Source of the DNA: an uncultured Pseudomonadota bacterium
GTDB lineage: Bacteria > Pseudomonadota > Alphaproteobacteria > CACZRW01
Reading direction: 5' to 3'
Length of the DNA: 5,270 nt
Assembly: GCA_902783675.1 (NCBI GenBank)
Contig: CACZRW010000060.1
Span: 1 to 5,270, forward strand
This document shows positions 1-4,932 of the stretch, in pieces (positions within the stretch are counted from its first letter, which is position 1; each line of letters begins with the position of its first letter). The notes beneath the pieces are model-generated. The model saw nothing but the letters and a program-made list of their open reading frames with translations. It was not told where the DNA came from and did no database searches. The translations under genes were made by a program, and so were the position numbers.

Positions 1-1065
1 AATAAAGATATAACCGATAAAGATTGGCTTGACTGGCATTGGCAAGTCCGTAACCGCATCACGACCGAGGCGGCGGCCGACGCGGCGCTTACCCTTACCG
101 CCGAGGAAAAGGAGGGCTTTGCGTGCAAGTCCTTGCGCATGCCGTTTTCCGTAACTCCTTACTATGCAAGCGTGATAAAGGATGTACCCGCACTTCGCAA
201 ATGTTGCCTGCCCTGCGTGCAAGAGGGAATAAAAGCCGCCTATGAAACCGACGACCCTTTGGGCGAGGAAAAGTCCAGCCCCACTCCGAATCTCTGCCAC
301 AAATACCATAACCGCGCACTGTTTATGGTTGGCAATGTTTGCCCTTGTTATTGCCGCTATTGCACAAGGGGAAGGCTAACGAGTAAGCTCGACTTTTTCG
401 CCGATTGGGAACCCGAGCTTGATTATATCGCAAAGCATGAAGAGATTCGCGATGTGCTCATTTCGGGCGGCGAACCGCTTCTTTTATCTGATGAAAAGAT
501 AAATGAACTGCTGGACAGACTCTGCGCCATACCTCACATTGACATTATAAAGATTGGTTCAAAGGCGCCCATAACCATGCCCATGCGCATAACCGACGAC
601 CTTATCAAAATCCTAAAGGCGCATAATCCCGTTATCATCAGTATTCATATAAACAGGGCCGAGGAGATTACCCCCTTGGTTGCGGAAAAGCTTAACAAGC
701 TTGCGGATAACGGTATTTTAATGGGCTCGCAAAGTGTTCTTTTGAAGGGAGTAAATGATGATGCAAAGGTTCTTTACGACCTTTTCTATAAACTTTTAAC
801 GAATCGCGTCCGTCCTTATTACCTTTTCCAATGCGACCCGATTAGCGGTTCCAATCACTTCCGCGTGCCGGTAGCAAAAGGGCTGGAGATTATGGACGAG
901 CTGCGTAAGAGCGCCAGCGGCTATGCCATTCCGACCTATGCCATTGATATTCCCAACCACACCGGCAAAATCGCCGTTTTGCCGAACAGGATAAAAGGCG
1001 AAACAAATGACGGACTGCTCAAGATAGAGGACTTTAACGGCGATATATATCTTTACCCGAGTTAG
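1..1065 (+). CDS. kamA: KamA-family radical SAM aminomutase (lysine 2,3-aminomutase-like), 5'-partial
   Basis: This is the 3' portion of a lysine 2,3-aminomutase-family gene. The frame is open from base 1, and codons 9-20 already read WLDWHWQVRNRI, the conserved N-terminal region of the family, so the true start is upstream. 354 residues are visible (numbered from base 1). The radical-SAM cluster motif CxxxCxxC is C114, C118, C121, followed by T122-R123; R123 matches the substrate-carboxylate arginine of the clostridial enzyme. The SGGEPL motif (155-160) contacts SAM. D279 (QCD) and D316 (AID) match the two aspartates that bind the substrate amino group, and K323 in PNHTGK matches the PLP lysine. 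Family enzymes convert L-lysine to beta-lysine through a 5'-deoxyadenosyl radical in the cytoplasm. The two aspartates favour lysine over glutamate and argue against EpmB, but this is inference. The protein ends 31 residues after the PLP lysine, without the cysteine-rich zinc-binding tail of clostridial KamA. No partner acetyltransferase or EF-P gene is visible. Confidence 0.88.
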   Translation, partial: NKDITDKDWLDWHWQVRNRITTEAAADAALTLTAEEKEGFACKSLRMPFSVTPYYASVIKDVPALRKCCLPCVQEGIKAAYETDDPLGEEKSSPTPNLCHKYHNRALFMVGNVCPCYCRYCTRGRLTSKLDFFADWEPELDYIAKHEEIRDVLISGGEPLLLSDEKINELLDRLCAIPHIDIIKIGSKAPITMPMRITDDLIKILKAHNPVIISIHINRAEEITPLVAEKLNKLADNGILMGSQSVLLKGVNDDAKVLYDLFYKLLTNRVRPYYLFQCDPISGSNHFRVPVAKGLEIMDELRKSASGYAIPTYAIDIPNHTGKIAVLPNRIKGETNDGLLKIEDFNGDIYLYPS

Positions 1066-1069
1066 TTAG

Positions 1070-1103
1070 TTTCCCTTTCTTCCCCTCTGCTTTTCCCGCT
1101 TCC
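1070..1103. other. Polypyrimidine tract in the kamA-HD gap
   Basis: Of 34 bases just after the kamA stop, only two are purines (G at 1089 and 1098). The tract lies in the 126-nt gap between the aminomutase stop and the HD gene start. No gene is seen in this gap. Its function is unknown; it may simply be skewed spacer. Confidence 0.4.
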
Positions 1104-1138
1104 GATTAGAGCATAAAAAGCCGGCACTTTTTTGTGGA

Positions 1139-1166
1139 TTGATATAAGCGGATAGGCTAGTATGAC
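1139..1166 (+). promoter_or_regulatory. Candidate sigma70-type promoter for the HD/ppx/rlmE/rsmB-like operon
   Basis: TTGATA at 1139-1144 matches 5 of 6 bases of the -35 consensus. It is separated by 16 bases from TATGAC at 1161-1166, which matches 4 of 6 bases of the -10 consensus. Transcription would begin near 1173, leaving a leader of about 19 nt that contains the ribosome binding site at 1181-1186. This would place the upstream ATG at 1162 inside the promoter. This is pattern matching only; the -10 is imperfect. Confidence 0.33.
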
Positions 1167-1180
1167 TCTTAAAGTTTTAA

Positions 1181-1186
1181 AGGGGG
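1181..1186 (+). promoter_or_regulatory. Ribosome binding site deciding the HD gene start
   Basis: AGGGGG lies 5 nt before the ATG at 1192. The in-frame ATG at 1162 has no comparable purine-rich site (only a weak ATAGG), so 1192 is preferred. Confidence 0.6.
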
Positions 1187-1191
1187 AAAGT

Positions 1192-1887
1192 ATGACACCG
1201 GAAGATTTATTTTCTAAAAAGCTATCACTGGGTAAGCCTTCGGAGACCAAGAAAAATCAAGGCCTGTCCCGCGCGTGGATACGCTGTCCTTCGGGGCGGC
1301 GCGTGGATTTGCTGGAACCTTCGCCTTTGGATATTGAGATTACCGACATAGCTCTTTCGCTTTCGCGCATAAGCAGGTGGGCGGGAATGACCGCGACTCC
1401 CTACGGCTTCTCGGTGGCACAACACTCTGTTTTGGTCGTTAAGATAATGGAGTGGATGCTTGACACCACGCCTTCCTTTAAGACCATGATTAAGAAAAGC
1501 GGACTTTCCAAAAAGCATTGGCTTTTGGCGGGGCTGCTGCACGATGGCGCCGAGGCGTATCTTGGCGGGGATTTGTGCGGACCGGCAAAGGCAAACATGA
1601 GCGACGCCGGCTATCGCAATATGGAGGACGCGCTGGAAAAAGCGATATTTATCCGCGCGGGCTTGCCTGCCGAATTGCCCGCCGATTTGCGCAAGGTGAT
1701 GAAGTATGCCGACCGCGCATCCGCCTATGCCGAAGCGGTGCTTATCGTAGGCTTTACCCCCGACGAAGCCGAGCAGTTTTTCGGTATCCGCACGCCTTTA
1801 AAGGACCACGCCTTTTTGGACACGCTGTCGTCAGACGAGGCCATGAGTGCCTATCTTAGTCTATACAAGCGCTTAAAACTCGTATAA
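1192..1887 (+). CDS. HD-domain phosphohydrolase (YfdR/YfbR-like)
   Basis: A 231-residue cytoplasmic protein with the metal-binding signature of HD-domain phosphohydrolases. H78 lies in FSVAQHSVLV, H117-D118 in GLLHDGAEAYLGGD with E121 nearby, and D174 in YADRASAYAE. The N-terminal stretch GRRVDLLEPSPLDIEITDIA (35-54) followed by RISRWAGMT is typical of the subgroup found in proteobacterial chromosomes and phages. Related proteins hydrolyse nucleoside 5'-monophosphates or similar phosphoesters; the exact substrate cannot be read here. There is no signal peptide or membrane segment. The start at 1192 is chosen for its AGGGGG site 5 nt upstream; an in-frame ATG at 1162 would add ten residues (MTLKVLKGES) without conserved features. 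The gene lies 26 nt before the Ppx/GppA gene, probably as first gene of the operon. The HD fold is confident; the substrate is not. Confidence 0.85.
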   Translation: MTPEDLFSKKLSLGKPSETKKNQGLSRAWIRCPSGRRVDLLEPSPLDIEITDIALSLSRISRWAGMTATPYGFSVAQHSVLVVKIMEWMLDTTPSFKTMIKKSGLSKKHWLLAGLLHDGAEAYLGGDLCGPAKANMSDAGYRNMEDALEKAIFIRAGLPAELPADLRKVMKYADRASAYAEAVLIVGFTPDEAEQFFGIRTPLKDHAFLDTLSSDEAMSAYLSLYKRLKLV

Positions 1888-1888
1888 T
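1860..1888 (+). promoter_or_regulatory. Possible internal promoter before the Ppx/GppA gene
   Basis: A perfect -10 hexamer, TATAAT, occupies 1883-1888 and overlaps the TAA stop of the HD gene (1885-1887). The best -35 at a 17-nt spacing is TCTATA at 1860-1865, with only 3 of 6 consensus bases. If real, it would give the downstream genes their own start point near 1895, leaving a leader of about 19 nt. Confidence 0.28.
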
Positions 1889-1913
1889 ATGTCCTTAAAC
1901 AAAGGATTTTTAT

Positions 1914-2891
1914 ATGATTACCAGCTTTAACCACCGAAAAGGCGGGGTTTTTGCCTCGATTGACCTTGGGACTAATAATTGCCGTTTAATGATTGCCAGA
2001 CCTTCAAGAAGCGGATTTTGCGTGGTAGATTCTTTTTCCAAAATCACGCGCTTGGGCGAGGGCATGGTCTCTGACAACCACTTATCGCAAAAGGCTATGG
2101 AAAGGACGCTTGACGCTTTAAAAGTATGCGCCGACCGCCTTTCGCAATATCCGGTGAAGAAGTCTCGCTTTGTCGCTACCGAAGCTTGCCGGCGTGCGGA
2201 AAACGGCGCGGACTTTATTGCCTTGGTAAAGGAGCGCTTGGGGCTTCCTTTTGAAATTATATCCCCTACCGAGGAATCGAGGTTGGCGATTGCGGGTTGC
2301 ACTCCCTTACTTAAAAAAGGTGTTAAGTATCTTATGGTGTTTGACATCGGCGGCGGCTCGTCCGATATCGCTTTCTCCGAGATTGACGCTTCGGGCAGGG
2401 CGCATCTTAAAGCCTCGCTGTCCGTGCCTATGGGCGTGCTGACTGTGTCCGAGGGCTTTACGGGCACGGATTTATCGGGCAGGGCGCGGCAGACCATCGC
2501 GGACAAAATAGATAACGCTTTAGACGAGTTCGACTCTATGTATGGACTTTCCCAAAAGATAGCCAGCGGGGAGATGCAGATTATCGGGACATCGGGTACG
2601 GTAACTTCGCTGGGTGCTTTTCATCTTAACCTAAGCCACTATAACCGCAGTGCGGTAGACGGGCTTTGCCTCAGCTTTGACGAGATACAATCGGCGCGCG
2701 AAAAGCTTGAAAAGATGAGCAATCAAGAGCGCATTATGCATTCCTGCATCGGACCGCAACGGGCGGATTTAACCTTGGCGGGTTGTGCGATTTTGGGAGC
2801 AATATGCGACTTTTGGCGAATGGACGAGCTTATGATTGCCGACCGCGGCATACGCGAAGGCATTCTTATTGACTTGATGAAAAGCGCGTAA
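1914..2891 (+). CDS. Ppx/GppA-family phosphatase
   Basis: A 325-residue single-module member of the exopolyphosphatase / pppGpp phosphohydrolase family (ASKHA fold, two lobes). Family enzymes release phosphate from polyphosphate or convert pppGpp to ppGpp in the cytoplasm. Visible motifs in order: phosphate-1 loop SIDLGTNNCRL (15-25); the TEESRL segment (119-124), whose glutamates match the catalytic base region; phosphate-2 loop FDIGGGSSD (143-151); GTSGTVTSLGA (225-235); RADLTLAG (283-290); and RGIREG (311-316). The C-terminal HD-like extension of the roughly 500-residue enterobacterial Ppx and GppA is absent, as in the short alphaproteobacterial forms. An AAAGGA site ends 7 nt before the ATG. 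The position directly before rlmE is a familiar alphaproteobacterial arrangement. Sequence alone does not say whether polyphosphate or pppGpp is preferred, so no symbol is assigned. Confidence 0.93.
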   Translation: MITSFNHRKGGVFASIDLGTNNCRLMIARPSRSGFCVVDSFSKITRLGEGMVSDNHLSQKAMERTLDALKVCADRLSQYPVKKSRFVATEACRRAENGADFIALVKERLGLPFEIISPTEESRLAIAGCTPLLKKGVKYLMVFDIGGGSSDIAFSEIDASGRAHLKASLSVPMGVLTVSEGFTGTDLSGRARQTIADKIDNALDEFDSMYGLSQKIASGEMQIIGTSGTVTSLGAFHLNLSHYNRSAVDGLCLSFDEIQSAREKLEKMSNQERIMHSCIGPQRADLTLAGCAILGAICDFWRMDELMIADRGIREGILIDLMKSA

Positions 2892-2908
2892 GATAAAGCG
2901 CATAAGAT
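2881..2908 (+). repeat. 14-bp tandem direct repeat spanning the ppx stop codon
   Basis: AAAGCGCGTAAGAT (2881-2894) is followed at once by AAAGCGCATAAGAT (2895-2908), 13 of 14 identical. The first copy carries the last codons and TAA stop (2889-2891) of the Ppx/GppA gene. The second fills most of the spacer and abuts the rlmE ribosome binding site. It looks like a recent slippage duplication. Confidence 0.7.
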
Positions 2909-2914
2909 AAGGAG
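2909..2914 (+). promoter_or_regulatory. Ribosome binding site deciding the rlmE start
   Basis: AAGGAG ends 3 nt before the ATG at 2918 and 6 nt before the adjacent in-frame ATG at 2921. The 6-nt spacing is more usual, so 2921 is preferred; the difference is one methionine. Confidence 0.6.
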
Positions 2915-2920
2915 CTTATG

Positions 2921-3607
2921 ATGCAGCCTAAATTGATGACGGGACTTAGGGTAAAACGCACAAGGGTAAAGACGGCCAAGGGCCGCATCGCCTCGTCCAC
3001 AAGGTGGATTAGCCGCCAGCTTCACGACCCTTTTGTGCTGGAAGCAAAGAAACAAGGCTACCGCGCGCGTTCCGCCTTTAAGATTATTGAGCTTGACGAG
3101 ATGTTCCACCTTTTCTCGCGCGGGAAAAAAGTCGTGGACTTGGGCGCCGCCCCCGGCGGGTGGAGCCAAGTCATCGCCAAGCTTACCTGCTCGCCTAAAG
3201 AAAATCCCACCGTAGTGGCGCTGGACATTCTTCCCATGAAGCCGATTGACGGGGTAAAGGTGCTGACCATGGACTTTATGACAAGCGAAGCACCAAAGCG
3301 CCTTAAAGAAGCCGCGGGCGGTGCGGTTGATGTTGTGGTCTCGGATATGGCGGCGAATACCACCGGCACGCCTTCGCTTGACCACCTTCGCATTATGAAC
3401 TTGGTTGAAGAGGCTTTTTGGTTCGCCACCGAAATTCTTAAAGACGGCGGCGCCTTTGTCGCAAAGGTATTCCAAGGCGGCACCGAAGCAAAACTTTTAG
3501 CCGAGATGAAAAAACACTTTAAGACGGTAAAGCACGCCAAGCCTGCCGCTTCACGCAAGGAAAGCCCCGAGGAATATGTGGTGGCGTTGGGATTTAAGCG
3601 CCCATGA
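2921..3607 (+). CDS. rlmE: 23S rRNA (uridine-2552 2'-O) methyltransferase RlmE (FtsJ/RrmJ)
   Basis: A 228-residue SAM-dependent methyltransferase that in E. coli methylates the 2'-hydroxyl of U2552 in the A-loop of 23S rRNA, a late step of 50S assembly. The catalytic K-D-K-E tetrad is visible: K54 (RARSAFK), D142 (VSDMAANTTG), K182 (FVAKVFQGG) and E217 (SPEEYVVA). SAM motif I is VDLGAAPGGW (72-81), with D102 in ALDILPM at the end of the next strand. Compared with the 209-residue E. coli protein there is a longer lysine/arginine-rich N-terminus, and K54 corresponds to E. coli K38. The AKGR..SSTRW stretch is typical of alphaproteobacterial RlmE and could bind rRNA. The usual DMAPN is DMAAN here. 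It lies 29 nt after the Ppx/GppA gene and its stop overlaps the next start by 4 nt. Confidence 0.96.
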   Translation: MQPKLMTGLRVKRTRVKTAKGRIASSTRWISRQLHDPFVLEAKKQGYRARSAFKIIELDEMFHLFSRGKKVVDLGAAPGGWSQVIAKLTCSPKENPTVVALDILPMKPIDGVKVLTMDFMTSEAPKRLKEAAGGAVDVVVSDMAANTTGTPSLDHLRIMNLVEEAFWFATEILKDGGAFVAKVFQGGTEAKLLAEMKKHFKTVKHAKPAASRKESPEEYVVALGFKRP

Positions 3608-4728
3608 AAGCCGATGAGCAAAAGGCCGTCGCCCGCGACATTTTCGCCCTTGCCCTGGAAGCGGTAAAGTCGGGGAAGCCCGCCGACAAAGTAATCTCTT
3701 TTGAGGTAAAGAACCGCCGCTTTATGGGCGCGAACGACCGTCGCACCGTAACAGACATGGTGTGGAACACCTTTCACAATTTAGCTTATTTGCGCTGGAA
3801 ACTTGGCGATGATGCCGAGGCGGGCGAGCTTTTTGACCTTTCGCTAAAGCCGCGGGATTTAACGGGCGCGCCCGAGTATGTCCTTTATGACTGCCCCGCC
3901 TTTTTGTTTGCCGATATGCCCAAGGAAGAAATAAAGGCGATGCAAGCGCGGGCGAGTTTTGATTTGCGCGTTAACATTTCCAAGATGGCAAGGGACAAAG
4001 TTATCCAAATGTTCAAGATGCAAGGGATAAGTGCGGAAAAGACGCCTTTCTCCCCCGTGGGCCTTCGCATGCACAAGCATTTTCCTCTGGAGGAAACGAC
4101 CGCTTACAAGCGAGGCTTGGTTGCCGTTATGGACGAAGGCTCGCAGTTAGTCGCTTGCAAAATCGCGCCTTTTATAAACAAAGGCGACAAGGTGCTGGAT
4201 TTATGCGCCGGCGGCGGAGGCAAGACTTTAGCGCTGTTTGATTTGGTGGCAGAGAAAGGCGGCGCGGACTTTACCGCTACGGACATCTCCGCCGAAAGGC
4301 TGGAAAAGCTAAAGGCGCGAGCAAAACTAGCCGTGTTTAAGGGGATTAAAATTGAGCCCCTTTCGCCTGATTATCAACCTTTTTTAGCAAAGCATACCGC
4401 CGCATTTGATAAAGTGGTGGTTGATGCGCCTTGCTCGGGCACGGGGACCTGGCGGCGTGCACCCGATGCCAAATGGCGGACATCGCCGCTGGCTCTTGCT
4501 TCTTACGAATCCGAGCAACGGGCAATACTTACCAAAGCCTCCCAAATGGTAAAGAAAGGCGGCAAGCTCTTTTATATCACCTGCTCTTTGCGGCAAGCGG
4601 AAAACGAAGCCCAAGTCGAGTGGTTTTTATCCGAAAACAAGTCTTTTACGCTTTTGGACTCGGAATACATACTGCCCTCAAAATACGCTTCCGACGGCTT
4701 TTTTGTGGCAATGATAGAAAATAAGTAA
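3604..4728 (+). CDS. RsmB/NOP-family (m5C) RNA methyltransferase
   Basis: A 374-residue RNA cytosine-C5 methyltransferase of the RsmB/NOP2/Sun family. The C-terminal domain holds SAM motif I DKVLDLCAGGGGKT (195-208; the usual AAPGGKT is altered), TATD (224-227), motif IV DAPCSGTGTWRRAPDAKW (274-291) with C277, and motif VI YITCSLRQAENEAQV (325-339) with C327. By analogy C327 is the nucleophile that attacks cytosine C6 and C277 assists product release. The first 130 or so residues are shorter than the NusB-like domain of the 429-residue E. coli RsmB and contain FMGANDRRTVTDMVW, characteristic of a shorter alphaproteobacterial branch. E. coli RsmB modifies C967 of 16S rRNA. Alphaproteobacteria often carry more than one paralogue, so the target here is uncertain and no symbol is given. 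The ATG overlaps the rlmE TGA stop (ATGA, 3604-3607) with no strong Shine-Dalgarno, which implies translational coupling. Confidence 0.93.
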   Translation: MKADEQKAVARDIFALALEAVKSGKPADKVISFEVKNRRFMGANDRRTVTDMVWNTFHNLAYLRWKLGDDAEAGELFDLSLKPRDLTGAPEYVLYDCPAFLFADMPKEEIKAMQARASFDLRVNISKMARDKVIQMFKMQGISAEKTPFSPVGLRMHKHFPLEETTAYKRGLVAVMDEGSQLVACKIAPFINKGDKVLDLCAGGGGKTLALFDLVAEKGGADFTATDISAERLEKLKARAKLAVFKGIKIEPLSPDYQPFLAKHTAAFDKVVVDAPCSGTGTWRRAPDAKWRTSPLALASYESEQRAILTKASQMVKKGGKLFYITCSLRQAENEAQVEWFLSENKSFTLLDSEYILPSKYASDGFFVAMIENK

Positions 4729-4737
4729 AAAAGGGGC

Positions 4738-4767
4738 TTGAAAAGCAAAGCAAGTTTTGGTAATAAT
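4738..4767 (+). promoter_or_regulatory. Candidate promoter of the tRNA-Asp gene
   Basis: TTGAAA (4738-4743, 5 of 6 -35 consensus bases), an 18-nt spacer, and AATAAT (4762-4767, 5 of 6 -10 bases). Transcription would begin near 4774, about 10 nt before the mature tRNA end. It starts 9 nt after the RsmB-like stop codon, so the tRNA probably has its own unit, although read-through from the operon is possible because no terminator lies between them. Confidence 0.5.
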
Positions 4768-4783
4768 CACCACTCTCGACAGT

Positions 4784-4861
4784 GGGGGTGTAGTTCAGTT
4801 TGGTTAGAATAACGGCCTGTCACGCCGTAGGTCACGGGTTCGAGCCCCGCCACTCCCGCCA
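4784..4861 (+). tRNA. tRNA-Asp: tRNA-Asp (anticodon GTC)
   Basis: The cloverleaf folds by hand. Acceptor GGGGGTG (4784-4790) pairs with CACTCCC (4851-4857) with one G-U. D stem is GTTC/GAAT. Anticodon stem ACGGC/GCCGT (4812-4816, 4824-4828) encloses loop CTGTCAC, with anticodon GTC at 4819-4821. The T arm is ACGGG, TTCGAGC, CCCGC (4834-4850). Discriminator G (4858) and an encoded CCA (4859-4861) follow. The outermost T-stem pair (A4834, C4850) is mismatched; E. coli tRNA-Asp has a weak G-U there. G34, U35, C36, C38 and G73 are the aspartate identity features seen in bacteria. The gene reads GAC and GAU codons. Confidence 0.97.
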
Positions 4862-4871
4862 TTTAATAAAT

Positions 4872-4907
4872 AAAAAGCTGCCTTTGCGGGCGGCTTTTTT
4901 ATTTTTC
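4872..4907. terminator. Intrinsic terminator after tRNA-Asp, probably bidirectional
   Basis: GCTGCC (4877-4882) pairs with GGCGGC (4889-4894), one G-U, around a 6-nt loop. It is preceded by AAAAA (4872-4876) and followed by TTTTTT (4895-4900) and a further ATTTTTC. On the plus strand it ends the tRNA-Asp transcript. On the minus strand the A-run reads as a U-run of five, so it could also end the converging xthA transcript, whose stop codon is about 25 nt away. Confidence 0.85.
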
Positions 4908-4932
4908 TTGTAACCTATTTGGCGTAAAGGTT

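Noticed and set aside
133..1065. TTG at 133 as the start of the aminomutase
   Set aside because: The frame is open to base 1 and the upstream residues (WLDWHWQVRNRI and following) match the conserved family N-terminus, so the gene begins before the window.
1..1065. Assignment of the aminomutase as EpmB (EF-P lysine modification)
   Set aside because: EpmB lacks the second substrate aspartate present here (AID, D316), and no EF-P or EpmA gene is visible; still possible but less likely.
1112..1136. Hairpin after kamA as an intrinsic terminator
   Set aside because: The stem is A/T-rich with one bulge and is not followed by a U-run; it is reported only as a structural observation.
1162..1191. 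Ten-residue N-terminal extension of the HD protein from ATG 1162
   Set aside because: It has only a weak ribosome binding site, overlaps a candidate -10 box, and adds no recognisable conserved residues; ATG 1192 has AGGGGG at good spacing.
1910..2506. Minus-strand open frame (198 residues) opposite the Ppx/GppA gene
   Set aside because: Antisense to a clear phosphatase domain; no family motifs of its own.
2723..3475. Long minus-strand open frame (250 residues) opposite ppx and rlmE
   Set aside because: It lies antisense to two genes with full catalytic motifs, and its translation is low-complexity, rich in Arg, His and Gly, with no recognisable domain.
3058..3777. Minus-strand open frame (239 residues) opposite rlmE and the RsmB-like gene
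   Set aside because: It is a shadow of codon bias in the confident plus-strand genes and straddles their junction; no domain or ribosome binding site is visible.
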